Below are positions 1 through 10,342 of a stretch of 64,000 nucleotides of DNA, piece by piece. The position numbers and the translations under genes are program-made. The stretch's first letter is position 1. The number at the start of each line of letters is the position of its first letter. The notes under the pieces are model-generated. The model worked only from the letters and a program-made list of their open reading frames with translations. It was not told the DNA's origin and did not search any database. The stretch is taken from positions 3,051,148 to 3,115,147 of the forward strand of contig SMSO01000014.1 in the NCBI GenBank assembly GCA_004764695.1, in the 5' to 3' direction. Source of the DNA: Schizochytrium sp. TIO01 (Eukaryota; Sar; Bigyra; Thraustochytrida; Thraustochytriidae).

Positions 1-425
1 CAGGTGGTTAATGGATTATATAAGGAGAAAACGTCCCATCGTAAATGTTCACTCGGACAGAAAACTGTGTATTGGAACCAAAAGTTCGTAGTCGACGAGG
101 TTTCAGCCGGGGGTTCTGTGCGTCTTGAAGTCAAGAACAAGGAGTCTTTTCTGACCCCACCAACCCTAATGGGTGTCGTTATTCTGCAGGTTCCTGAGAA
201 TGCGAATCAACTTGAAGACGTGTGGATCCCTATCATGGAGCCCAAGTCAATGGAATCTACAATTGCCGAGTTGCACTGTGTTTTTCAGTTCGAGGGTTCC
301 CTCCCTAACATGCCACACCCCATGTCGCCCACACGATACAATATGGGTCCTGGGTACCACTCGAGTTCGATGAGCTCGTATTCAGAGACTTCCCCTGTAT
401 TAGGGTCTCGCTCTCCATCGAATAT

Positions 426-458
<33 letters not shown>

Positions 459-2346
459 ACAGCAGCAACAAATAACAATGGCCAATTCGTCTAGTGCAGC
501 CGGGTCGCGTTTCGAAATCTCTCATGCTGTGGCCGAACCGCCAGCACCTAGGCGAGCACAACGATCTCCGACACAAGAAGACGTAAACAAAGCCATACGT
601 CCTTCATCTGGTTTTGATGGACACGCTGCTGCACTTACGATCAATGAGTTGATGGATTCCTTGGAAAGAGTTAAGCACATTATTGAGTCTCACAGTGGAG
701 CCGGCGCTGGGGCTGGTACTACAGTAATTGTTCAAGCCTCGGATCCTGAAAGGCTCGATCTTCTTCGAAGCGCGCGTGATGAACTAGAGAGTATTCAAGC
801 CCAGATCGAAGCTGAAGCCACCCTTTCTCCTGAATGGCGCGCCAAGCTTGTGGACCTTGCTGCAGCATATGGTTCAGATCTAGCTGTGCTCCTTAGCACA
901 GAAGCTTGGGATGATGTGAACCGGAGACGGTCTCGTGTTGTTGGAGGTAACAGTAAAATGCAACACCAGCAGCAGCAAAACCCTCTTCAAGAAGCATTGT
1001 CTAACCACAACAATAGCAGTAGGTCGTCTAATGGAAAGGCACCTGTGTTCAAAGAAACCACCAAAACCTTTGCCTTAGAAAGCCTTGAGCTTTTTGATTC
1101 ACTTCTGGATAAAGGCTATGCAGTGGAGATACTCGAGCCAGGACAACCTGGCGCTGCACCGATCGCTAAGGGCGATAAGGTTTCTCTTGAGTATATTGTG
1201 TACATATGGGATTCGGTGAATATGCTTGCTGTGTCTTATGCAGATTCTGCCTCTTCGGGAAACTTAGAGTTCGTTGTAGGAGATGATGAGCAGCCTGTGG
1301 GACTTAGTTTAGGACTTGAATCACTCAGCGAAGGCGCACGATTTAACATTTGCATTTCGCCACCACTTGCCCATGGTGAGAATGGCACAACTGACGTCCC
1401 ACCCAATACACACGTCCTCTATGAAGGCAAAGTTGTTGGCGTTGAACGCCATGCGGCTTCAGTAGCCTCAGAAACAGTGGAGCTTGCCGAGACTCATCCA
1501 GACGCGTTATTGAAAAATAAACGCGCTTCCTTGCGTTATCCTGCACGCCAAAATCGGGTGTCTCTTGCTATTCCGGGTGAACCTATTGACTCTACAGATT
1601 TGCAGCAACCTCCACCTCCAACTTTGCAGACACCACTCATTTCTCCTGCTGCATCTTCGTCGTATAATTCATCCTCATCCACGAATACTCTCACTACCTG
1701 TCCCTCTGGAGACGGGGACTCTAACTCAGCTCCTGGAGCACTCCCTGCACGCACCAAATCACCTTTCCAACAAGAACTCTCGACTGCTGTGACTTCGAAG
1801 TCTAATGCACGTGCTAATGCGGAGTTAAGCAACACCAAAAAACACTCAAGTCATGAGCAACAGCCACCACCATTGCCTCCACGCAGTGATTACTTGTTCC
1901 CCAAGACTGGAGGCCCTATGAAGGTCCCCCCTCGCCCAACCCGGAACCTAGCTCCAACCGTTTCTGCTTCTAGTACAGCGAGTGCGCCAGTGCCCCCTGT
2001 ACCGCATACTCGTAATCATGGAATGAAACCATCTACTTCTGACACCCCGCCACAGACTGTGTCTTCTATATCCTCAGCGCCTGCCTCAAGAGCTACGCAA
2101 GCAGGAGCCAATGCTCATAATGACATTCCTACGAACGGCAGTCCTAACCTTGGAAAGTCAGTGAATGAGTGGCTTGCTGATGTTGGCTTTGAACAGTTTG
2201 CACCCGCTTTCCATGAGTTGGGGGTAGAAGAACTTGCGGATTTTGGTCTTTTACACAAGTCCGATCTCGAGAGGATTGGTATGCGCCTCATCCAAGTTCG
2301 CAAGTTTATGGCTCATGTGGCCAATCTTGGAATTAGTATCGAATAG
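1..2346 (+). CDS. C2 - FKBP-like - SAM domain scaffold protein (5' end missing)
   Basis: The reading frame is open to the left edge, so the N-terminus is missing; the first bases (cag then gtggtt) could even be an intron acceptor. The first ~100 residues resemble the C-terminal half of a C2 domain (YWNQKF, then alternating beta strands ending in a hydrophobic WIPIMEP). A 15-residue poly-Gln run lies at about 427-471. A segment encoded at about 1050-1465 resembles an FKBP-type prolyl isomerase fold (KGDKVSLEY, GARFNICISPPLAHG, VPPNTHVLYEGKV). The aromatic Trp of the usual VIxGW motif is replaced (GLSLGLESL), so catalysis is doubtful. A long Pro/Ser-rich linker carries PPPLPPR-type SH3 ligands. 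A SAM domain (2155-2340; VNEWLADVGFEQF to RKFMAHVANLG) closes the protein. I infer a membrane-linked adaptor; no known orthologue is recognised. Convergent with the TOM1-like gene. Confidence 0.75.
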
Positions 2347-2988
2347 ACCATACATACAACTACTACATAACCTGTAATACCAAAATGATGTTTGCCAGTG
2401 CCACGAGTCCTATTATTCTATTTTTATTCATTATATACCTTTTTTTTTTAATTGCTGCAGTCAGCTAGCTTGTAACAAATAATCAAGGTTTCGAAGCGAT
2501 TATGGACTAGACTCTGTCTAATATTTTCAGTGTCACGACATCAAAAAAATCTGCTATTTCAAAACGCAGAAAATCTTTCAGCATTTTTAAAAAAGAAATA
2601 ATTTCGTATTTGTAAGAGAGGTATTCAATTTGTTATCTGATCACGTACATTTATCAGTTCACCTTATCATTCGGTATTTCTTTCTATCCATCTATTGTGT
2701 TTACGTTGGCTCAAGTTCCTGGTTTCCTCCCATGTGTCTCTTGTCTTCAATGTTCAATTCAGAAGGTATGATATTTTTCTAGCGGGGAAATAGTGTAGAG
2801 CAAAATAGGTTGCCCTCATGTGTCGCTAATGCTGAGGCGCGATCCTTTCACGTCTTTCAAAATAAAATTGAATAATAGAAAAACGTTAAAGAACCATATG
2901 CATAGGCATGGTCTGGCAGCTGACACCATGAACAAAACTTTCTCAGCTTCGTTCAAAAAATCCCTTGTTTACTTTTAACATGAAGGAA
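2347..2988. other. Intergenic, convergent 3' ends
   Basis: AT-rich stretch between two converging genes. It presumably holds both 3' UTRs and poly(A) sites. No coding frame, RNA gene or repeat worth naming is visible. Confidence 0.5.
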
Positions 2989-4384
2989 CTAGGTTCGCTC
3001 TAAGAGGTCCGTGCTGAAGGCCTCGTCCATGCCCAGGGAAGCTGCGTGAGCGCGACCCTGTTCGTCGACATGTCCATCTTGGATTCGTGTGCGAGGAAGC
3101 CAGTAATACACAAAGACCGTCGCTGTAATTGGCAGATGGTAAGCTATCAGCTTAAGAAAGATGCGTACAATTTCCTCGAATGCGGTCTCAAAAACAACGC
3201 ATTGCTCTGGATCCCTGTGAAACTCGCTCATATACGTATGAAATATAGTCCCCGTCGAAGAGTAAGGATAAGGAGAAAAGTGTCCGTGAATCAATGTCAA
3301 AGTTAGTAAACGTGTTTCAATTTTTCGCAATACCAATCAAAGGAGAACCAAAGCAACTTACTCGTAAACGAACTTTAGCCACACATCGAGCACAACCTGC
3401 GCCGAAGCGCCCAAAGCATTGAAAATAAGGAGTGTGCGAAGAGCCTTTTGTTGCAGCGCTACATCGATTTCATCGCGAATAGAAGCATCTGCATATACAT
3501 GGTGCCACTGCATTGCTCCAGCCAATTTGCGCATAACCTTGAGTCCTGGAATGGAGAAAAGTGCAACGACCATTAGTTGAGACACAGACATGACTAACCA
3601 TCGCGGGTGGAAACAAAGGTCTTGTTTACGGCCCATTGCCACAAGAAAAATGATCGTAAGGTAGAAAACCACTACGCCTAACAACGGAAAGTAATACCTT
3701 GAAAAGATCTCTGGATCGGTGCCGGTTTCTGCAGCTGTTTTAGCATAATTTGCGCAAGTTATCAACGATTGGACTCCTCGAGCATAACCTGCGGCAAATG
3801 TAAGCTTTTGGTTCCTGTCTATAAGGTATTTGATAGTCAGAAACAGTGCTTGCACAGTGCCGAGAATGAGCATTAGCAAGTTGAGACCATACCATCGCGT
3901 GCGCACAAAGACCACAAAAATTCGGAGAGTCGCCAAAACGCAAATAACAAGCAAAACAGCGCTAGCAGTGCCAAGCGTGACACCTCTTACGCAGTCCCAG
4001 TTCAAAAGCAAGTCCGACTCGGTCGAAGCGCAGTGAGGCCACATGGTAAATCGAAACGAGCCAGCAACAGGCTTGAAGCGAAGTAGATTTGAAGAAACAC
4101 CACTCAGCACCTATCAGAAGTAAAGAAGACCAAAACTTTAGCTAGAAACGAACTCAAGAGAGCTGGTGCAGAAGAGCAGGTCCCTACGAGTACATATACT
4201 TTTGCTTTAAGAAGACGGTCTTGACATGATAGGGATGCCTCTCTGCATGACAAGCTGCCTCCTTTCCTCGTTTCTTTTTAGAATTGTTTTTATTTTTTAT
4301 TTTCCATAGTTTCCTTTTCTTATATACCTGCTTAGAGTCCATGTAGTAGACAATGAAAACTGAGAACATGTCTTTTGCATTCAT
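2989..4384 (-). CDS. TOM1/THH1-like multispanning (probably seven-TM) membrane protein, three exons
   Basis: Three exons join in frame into 343 residues: 4384-4328, 4110-3362 and 3214-2989. Exon 1 has the only ATG; exon 2 opens directly after a stop-containing TAG acceptor, so splicing is required. About seven hydrophobic segments are seen: after NWDCVRG, at WYGLNLLMLILG, a weaker one at GVQSLITCANYAK, YYFPLLGVVVFYLTIIFL, WLVMSVSQLMVVALF, LLIFNALGASAQVVL and IVRIFLKLIAYHLPITATV. The order and short loops resemble the THH1/TOM1/TOM3 family (also related to GPR137), which are endomembrane or vacuolar proteins binding small GTPases in plants. That assignment rests on topology and general composition, so a GPCR-like protein is the alternative. 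It is divergent from the coiled-coil/propeller gene, with about 0.6 kb of shared upstream DNA. Confidence 0.7.
3215..3361 (-). other. Intron 2 of the TOM1-like gene (147 nt)
   Basis: On the minus strand the donor is GTAAGT (3361-3356) and the acceptor TTTCACAG ends at 3215. A perfect TACTAAC branch-point consensus lies at 3308-3302, although it is unusually far (almost 90 nt) from the acceptor. Splicing joins GA|G codon phase correctly and removes the stop that otherwise ends the second exon. Confidence 0.8.
4111..4327 (-). other. Intron 1 of the TOM1-like gene (217 nt)
   Basis: Donor GTATAT follows ...AAGCAG. The acceptor is a pyrimidine-rich tract ending TTCTGATAG at 4111. It joins two phase-0 exons. 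Confidence 0.75.
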
Positions 4385-5008
4385 TGCTGTTTCTATCGCT
4401 ACGCATTATGTGGTACCATGGTAAGAATGAGCGCATTTATAGTTGGTATTCTCATTTATTATTGCAGTAGATAGTGCGCAACATATTTGCAAGTGAGTGC
4501 CATAGATTTGAAATCGGAACATAGGTACTAGCTCTTTTATTCATGTTTGTCTCTTGATTCGTATTATCGACGCACGTGCGCTGATAATCTCCTAATAATG
4601 TCTAGGTGAAGTACCCTGGTCCTAGGCAAGGGCAATATAACCAAGCTACGCATACTGATGACTGTCATATCAAGGCTACATGAAAGGCGCAGAGTTTCTT
4701 GCAGATGTTATGTTTTGTTTTGTTGTTTACGCTTATATAATCAATCAAGAAGGGGGAAGAACGTTTGGAACAACGATTTTTAAGGGTGAGATTTGACCTA
4801 TGTCCGTTACGCATGGAAGCCCATTAAATCGAGACTAGCGTACAGAAGTCCAACAAACTAAGTGATAGGAGCATACAGCAGTAAAATCACTGGCAAAACT
4901 TATGATACAGACAAAAAGTACTCCAGCTGTTTAAGAGGAGGATCTTGCTTTTAGTGGAACAAAAGCAGCACAAGGTCCGCACGAGAATAAGTAAAAACTT
5001 TGGTCCGA
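4385..5008. other. Divergent intergenic/promoter region
   Basis: About 0.6 kb between divergently transcribed genes, presumably both promoters and 5' UTRs. No specific promoter element can be supported by eye. Confidence 0.4.
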
Positions 5009-8000
5009 ATGTCAATGCAATCAGGCCTACGAGATTCCAATGCAAAAAACACTGGAAGTCATTCACAGCCCGCTGATGCGGACCAAGGGAGCTTGGGAGA
5101 AGAAGGCGAGGATGAATTTTTAGACACTTCACGAAGGGAAACCCATCGAATTGCATCTCAAGCTGTTTCTGAGGCAACAAACAATGCATTAACAGCACAA
5201 TTGCATCGCAGCGAGACCTCACGCTCAACCACGCTGCAAGCAATCTCTGACGCAACAACCAATGCAGTAAATTCCCATATGCAGAAAAGATGGGATGCCT
5301 CACGGTTTGCTGCTACCCACGCTATTACAAATGCAACGAATGATGCACTCGCATCTCAACTCCGACGTAGTGAAACATCACGTTTACTTACAGAGCAAGC
5401 TATCGCAGATGCAACACGAAATGCCTCAAAATCACATATTCAGCAGAAAAAACAGGCTTCTCGTATGACGGCTACCCAAGCAATAGCAGATGCAACAAAT
5501 AACGCCCTTCACGCCCAAATTGAGCGTAGCAAAACATCCCGCTTCGCTACTGAGCAAGTCATTACTGATGCGACAAACAATGCTTTGAAGGCGCAATTGC
5601 AACGTGTCGAAACTCTTAGACTTGAACGTGCTGAAACATTTCACCAAGCAGCAGCACAGGCGATTTCTAATGTAACGGCAGATGCGCTCAAATCTCACCA
5701 TGACCGAAATCAAACATCTCGAGCTTCCGCAGAAAAGGCAATAGCTGATGCGACGAGCAAAGTAGTGGATAAAAATATGCAACACCAAGATACAACTAAC
5801 GAGCGAATTGCCGAAGCCTCAAGGCTTGCAGAAGGTGAAGTAGTATCAGGATCAATGAAGCGCTCTGATAATCAGGGACAGCGCATCGAGTTTCCCTCGG
5901 AACTTAGTGCTCAAGCTGATGTAAGACTTAAAGACAATTCTTCGGATTCTTTAGTGAGCAGCAAAAGTCGCGACCTCACCAAATTTGACTCCTTTCGCTT
6001 TAGTCCATCATTCCCTCAATCAGATGATAGCAATGAAACCAGGATTAGAAATATGTTACAGCATCCAAATAAAAGTAGACTAGGTAGTGGATCTCGCGAA
6101 GAATCTCAGGTCGATGAAACCGACCGTGGGCATTCGGAGATGTCGATTAACTCTAAGCGCCAGGGCTCTTTAGGTTCGCTAGACTTGAGGGAGGAAACTG
6201 CTTTTCCGGTTTCAAATCGTTCACACGACAGTATGAAGAGAAGGAATACTTTTAAGGCTCCGGAGGAGGACAGATACATACTTGAGATGCTTGCTTCAAA
6301 AAGAGATAGTATTCATCGCTCCATGTCCTCGATTCGAAGTCAAAAATTACTTCAAGGTAGTCGTCGATCTCTAGCTTCATCAAGCAGCCCTGGGCGCGAT
6401 TCTGTTGGAGAAGCTTTGATCGATTCGCTGCTTGCAAAAGATGCAAATGAGCTAAATATGACGGACTTAAAGCTTTTAGAAGCGGAACTTACTCAATGGC
6501 AAGTTCGTACTGATGATATGAGAAGCAAATTGGAACAGCACAAGCAGTATCACCAGGTGAAACATTCTGAGGAGCTTCGAACAGAACTAAATCACATAGA
6601 TGTAAAGGTTGAAAAAGAACGAGAAGAAAGACAGAGACTTGAAGCCAAGCTTCAAGAATTACGCGAGAGAGAGGCTATTTATGCTATTGCTGATGATCGA
6701 GTTGAAGAAGAGCTCCAAGGTATGGAACTGCAACATCAGCTTGAGCATATTGCAATGCTTCGTATCAAGGCAGACCGCCTGCGGGAAGAGCGAGAAGCAT
6801 TAGAAGACTCAGAGAGAGTCAGAAAGGTCGAAATCGATGCTATTTCTGAAGAAAATAGTCGCCGCTCAATTTCAGGAGAAGCAACATTACAAAGACTCTT
6901 GACCAAAGTCGATGAGCTAAGGAAAGAACTAAGTCATCCGGAATACAAAAAGGACACCGGGTTCACGAAGGAGCTGCATTCGTCCTTTGCTATCGAAGGG
7001 CACGAAATAACGTCAGCAACAAGAGAATATGGCCGGTTTGCGAGAATGTTTGACAAAGTAGCACAAGTAAGAGAAGAAAGATGGGAGAGTAAGTTAAAAG
7101 AACTCGAGACGGAGCTGGGAGATCTTTGCGATGAGCGAGCCCGCCTCGCAAAAGAGGAAGAAGACTTGCGTGATCGCCGTGATCACCACAAGCGTCTTGT
7201 TAGACAAGGTCTTGATTACTTGGTAGAGCTTGAGCTTGGGAATGCCCCACCCCCCGAGTACGTCCTCAAGAATCTCCATAATAACAACAACCACAACCAT
7301 GAGGAGGATGCGGCTGCAGGTGATAGAGCTTCTTCGAATGAGCCCTCCCAGAGCGGCGAAGATAACAATGATACTCAAGCATTCGATGTTTTTAATTTTG
7401 ACGAGCTTGCAGATAGTGTTGAAGCCCACATGGAAATTGCCCAGTCTCGCATTGCCTCGTATAGTGCCAACCTCAAGCTCTTGGATAAAGAACGTGAATG
7501 GACAGCTACAAGTTCTATTTTAGCTCCTCATGAGCAGAAGCCATACAATGGTTTTCTTGGTGCATCTTCATATCAGAAAGATCGATTGGCATCTTTCCAC
7601 TTAGTACGTGGTGTGCTCTTAGATGTAGTGGACAACTTTTTGGAGACTTATACACCTATTGACCAAACTCAACTCAGAAGCGAGGCAGTCGCAGCTATTG
7701 AGAAATGGAGAGCTAGCGGTCATTTCCTGGAGCGCCGCATTCAAGCCGAGATTGAAGAAGACGCTGTTCGCTTAGTCGCAGATGAAGTCGTTAGCACAAC
7801 ATTAGACTCTGTGTTACGCGGTATTTACGGAGAGGTCCAAACGGCACTCTTATTGTCTCAAAAAATTGCTGATAAACTCGTTCTAGGTTCCGTTTTCAGT
7901 TTATGGCAAGGTGATGGTCCAGTGCCTGATAATGTTAAAGATCAAGTAACAAGTACCTTTACAGAACTACAGCATCGGAGAGATGTAAGAGATATTGCAC

Positions 8001-10201
8001 AAAGGGAACAGTCGCGAAAACCAATTACGTCACTTTCTTTACGACTAGAAAAGGCAATGTTGCCTCAAGAAGTTAGTGTTTTTTATTCAACTCACGCGGC
8101 ATACAGTGAAGCTTCGATGGCTCGAATTCGCGAAGAGTTACAAAAGAAAAGAGCACAAGAAGAGGCTTATGAAGATGAAATAAATGAAAGAAGGTTAGAT
8201 CTTGACATGGAGGCAGAAGAGGCGGCACACATGATCGAGGAACCCGATGCATCACAAGAATCTGATGACGAGGAGGATGACAGTTCGACTTCCATTCAAT
8301 TTGCTCTTGCGCATGTCTTGGAGCCCGAAAAGGTCCAGTTAAAGGCACCAGAATTCCGGCTTTTAGAGAAGGCCTTTTGGAATAATATTTCCTTTCGTTC
8401 AAAACATATCAAAGTTTCCCATAGCCTTGGAAAACCTTCAGCAATAGCTGGTTCATCTGGTGGGGAATATATGGCAATTGGAACTACTTACGGTTATGTT
8501 TTAGTGTACGATGTTCGACCTGATAAAGCTCTTCTCCTTCGCAAATTTATTGGTAAAACTGGTCAAGGTGCTATACTTCAGCTCGTTTGGAGTATGGATG
8601 TAGGATCCTTACTTTTAGCATTAGAAGAGGGGGGTACCGTTCGCCTTTTGAGTACTTCAACAGCTTCTCAACCAAGCAAAGGCCGCGGATGGGCGAAATC
8701 CTTTAAACCCGTGCCATTAGAAGAAGTGCTCGTCTTATCTTGGAGAGACTTTGACCGTCCTGTACAGGAGGATCTTTTTGCAGAGGCTAACGATATTCAG
8801 CATTACAAAGCAAAGATTCAGGCAAACCAGCGACGAGCTAAACGAAAGCGTAAAGGTACCGTTGAAGTATCAGAGAGTGATTTACAACCTGTCTACGTTG
8901 CTTTTCATACCGCTCATACACTATTTGGGGTGCAGCTTAGCATTCTCATTGCTCTGCAAAATGGAGATATTGTCAAGTATAATTCAGACTATAATAAAGT
9001 CTATGGTGATAGAAGTGTCTATTGCCCATCGCATGCCCACGTTGAGCCTCCTAACCCCCGAGATGACAGTCTTATTCCTGGTCAACCACGAGGAAAAGGA
9101 GAACTGTTTGGATCAACAATTCGTAGAGAGTTTTTTCAAGATCACAAAAATGTGCCAATCTTTATTGGTTTTGTCAATCGCTGCTCAGAGGTTATGTATT
9201 CAATTGATTCTAAAATGCGTATGCGGCAATGGCCGTATGAACCAAGCCAATTTTCAGGCTTTGGATGGTTTGTCCCTGCCCAACGATATTCACTTGACCT
9301 TCGTGCAGTTGCATATTCATCAGACAAAACCTTTCCTGTGGAGAAGTTATTTCCTCCCGAGGGTGTTGAAATACCAACAGGAACGATTGCAGGCGGGGGA
9401 GGTAAACCCCCATTGAGTGAGGATGAGATTCTTAAAGATGATCAAAATTTTGTGACTCTTGCTCGTGAAGAGGAGCGTTTGATTGCTACCTTGAGTCTCC
9501 AAGACCGGCCCTGGCTGGTAAGAGAGGCTGGTCAAAACCAGCGAATAATGCAAATTTTCGCGCCCGAGGAAGCCGCATTTGATAAGAGTAGTCCTCATCA
9601 TGTTTTAATTCATTCAAAGGGAGGAATCCTTGTGCAACATATGGTCTCCTACTTTGCACCTAAAGTGTCTGAGGGGGTACTCGAAGATGTGACACTTTCG
9701 CATTCAGGGTCCGAAATTTTTTTTCTCGTCCGTTATACTGCTACTTCTGAAAAGCCAGCAACAGTTCGGATCTTCGTATTTGATACAGCCACAGCAACAC
9801 TTGAGCCTACTGCTGTTGAAATTCTCATGGAAGGCAAGATAAGACCACGCCTCGTTGTCTCCCCTCTTCTAAATGAACTTGATTCCGATTATGTCTATGT
9901 ACTGATGAACTCAAATGTCTACGTTGTTTCACTGACAAGCGGGCTCTTTGCTACTCAGCGTCTAAGTCCCCTTGGTCAAAATGCAGAGCCTGGTGTAAGT
10001 TTAACAGACATGGTACTTTTTCGAGATCATGAACACTTGGCATGCATTGGAGCAAATAGCGACACGATATACTTGTTTGCTATCGAAAATTTAGGGTCAG
10101 AGGATGACCAGAAAAGGGACAAAGATGCATCGAATGATTCACAAAGTATTTCAAAGTACAGACCCCGAAAGCAATACTCTCCACGAGAATGTACAGTTTA
10201 G
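5009..10201 (+). CDS. Large repeat / coiled-coil / beta-propeller protein, probably flagellar
   Basis: 1730 residues from ATG 5009; the longer frame begins at TTG 5000, and a second ATG is at 5015. Residues ~42-265 are about eight degenerate 26-residue Ala-rich repeats (core RSETSRxxTEQAIADATNNAL), predicted helical. A Ser/Arg-rich linker follows. Residues ~480-700 form a strong coiled coil (repeated REEREALED/LREREA-type heptads), followed by an Asn/His-rich patch and a globular helical region. The C-terminal third (8350-10090) has WD/propeller-like blades, e.g. GEYMAIGTTYGYVLVYDV, GSLLLALEEGGTVRLLS and SEVMYSIDSKMRMRQW. Coiled coil plus WD propeller is typical of cilia/flagella-associated (CFAP) and dynein-linked proteins. 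I cannot name a family member, so the flagellar role is inference. Uninterrupted by introns. Confidence 0.7.
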   Translation: MSMQSGLRDSNAKNTGSHSQPADADQGSLGEEGEDEFLDTSRRETHRIASQAVSEATNNALTAQLHRSETSRSTTLQAISDATTNAVNSHMQKRWDASRFAATHAITNATNDALASQLRRSETSRLLTEQAIADATRNASKSHIQQKKQASRMTATQAIADATNNALHAQIERSKTSRFATEQVITDATNNALKAQLQRVETLRLERAETFHQAAAQAISNVTADALKSHHDRNQTSRASAEKAIADATSKVVDKNMQHQDTTNERIAEASRLAEGEVVSGSMKRSDNQGQRIEFPSELSAQADVRLKDNSSDSLVSSKSRDLTKFDSFRFSPSFPQSDDSNETRIRNMLQHPNKSRLGSGSREESQVDETDRGHSEMSINSKRQGSLGSLDLREETAFPVSNRSHDSMKRRNTFKAPEEDRYILEMLASKRDSIHRSMSSIRSQKLLQGSRRSLASSSSPGRDSVGEALIDSLLAKDANELNMTDLKLLEAELTQWQVRTDDMRSKLEQHKQYHQVKHSEELRTELNHIDVKVEKEREERQRLEAKLQELREREAIYAIADDRVEEELQGMELQHQLEHIAMLRIKADRLREEREALEDSERVRKVEIDAISEENSRRSISGEATLQRLLTKVDELRKELSHPEYKKDTGFTKELHSSFAIEGHEITSATREYGRFARMFDKVAQVREERWESKLKELETELGDLCDERARLAKEEEDLRDRRDHHKRLVRQGLDYLVELELGNAPPPEYVLKNLHNNNNHNHEEDAAAGDRASSNEPSQSGEDNNDTQAFDVFNFDELADSVEAHMEIAQSRIASYSANLKLLDKEREWTATSSILAPHEQKPYNGFLGASSYQKDRLASFHLVRGVLLDVVDNFLETYTPIDQTQLRSEAVAAIEKWRASGHFLERRIQAEIEEDAVRLVADEVVSTTLDSVLRGIYGEVQTALLLSQKIADKLVLGSVFSLWQGDGPVPDNVKDQVTSTFTELQHRRDVRDIAQREQSRKPITSLSLRLEKAMLPQEVSVFYSTHAAYSEASMARIREELQKKRAQEEAYEDEINERRLDLDMEAEEAAHMIEEPDASQESDDEEDDSSTSIQFALAHVLEPEKVQLKAPEFRLLEKAFWNNISFRSKHIKVSHSLGKPSAIAGSSGGEYMAIGTTYGYVLVYDVRPDKALLLRKFIGKTGQGAILQLVWSMDVGSLLLALEEGGTVRLLSTSTASQPSKGRGWAKSFKPVPLEEVLVLSWRDFDRPVQEDLFAEANDIQHYKAKIQANQRRAKRKRKGTVEVSESDLQPVYVAFHTAHTLFGVQLSILIALQNGDIVKYNSDYNKVYGDRSVYCPSHAHVEPPNPRDDSLIPGQPRGKGELFGSTIRREFFQDHKNVPIFIGFVNRCSEVMYSIDSKMRMRQWPYEPSQFSGFGWFVPAQRYSLDLRAVAYSSDKTFPVEKLFPPEGVEIPTGTIAGGGGKPPLSEDEILKDDQNFVTLAREEERLIATLSLQDRPWLVREAGQNQRIMQIFAPEEAAFDKSSPHHVLIHSKGGILVQHMVSYFAPKVSEGVLEDVTLSHSGSEIFFLVRYTATSEKPATVRIFVFDTATATLEPTAVEILMEGKIRPRLVVSPLLNELDSDYVYVLMNSNVYVVSLTSGLFATQRLSPLGQNAEPGVSLTDMVLFRDHEHLACIGANSDTIYLFAIENLGSEDDQKRDKDASNDSQSISKYRPRKQYSPRECTV
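5132..5800 (+). repeat. Coding tandem repeat, 26 residues x about 8
   Basis: Tandem 78-nt units inside the coding region. At protein level they share SR..T.QAI.DATNNAL..Q; at DNA level they are strongly diverged, so this is an old, selected protein repeat rather than a recent slippage array. The seventh unit carries an 8-residue insertion. Confidence 0.8.
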
Positions 10202-10342
10202 ATTGAGATTCACCCTTCTACCTCTCATGCCTTTCTCCTGATGATATAGGTATATATAAAAATCAGACTTCATTTTTGTTTTGTTTGGATGATTCGCTTA
10301 AAACTAACTTATGATGTCCGGTGACAAAATGGCACATCGGGC

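Noticed and set aside
8751-9416. 221-codon frame on the plus strand
   Set aside because: Alternative-frame shadow inside the propeller region of the coiled-coil/propeller gene.
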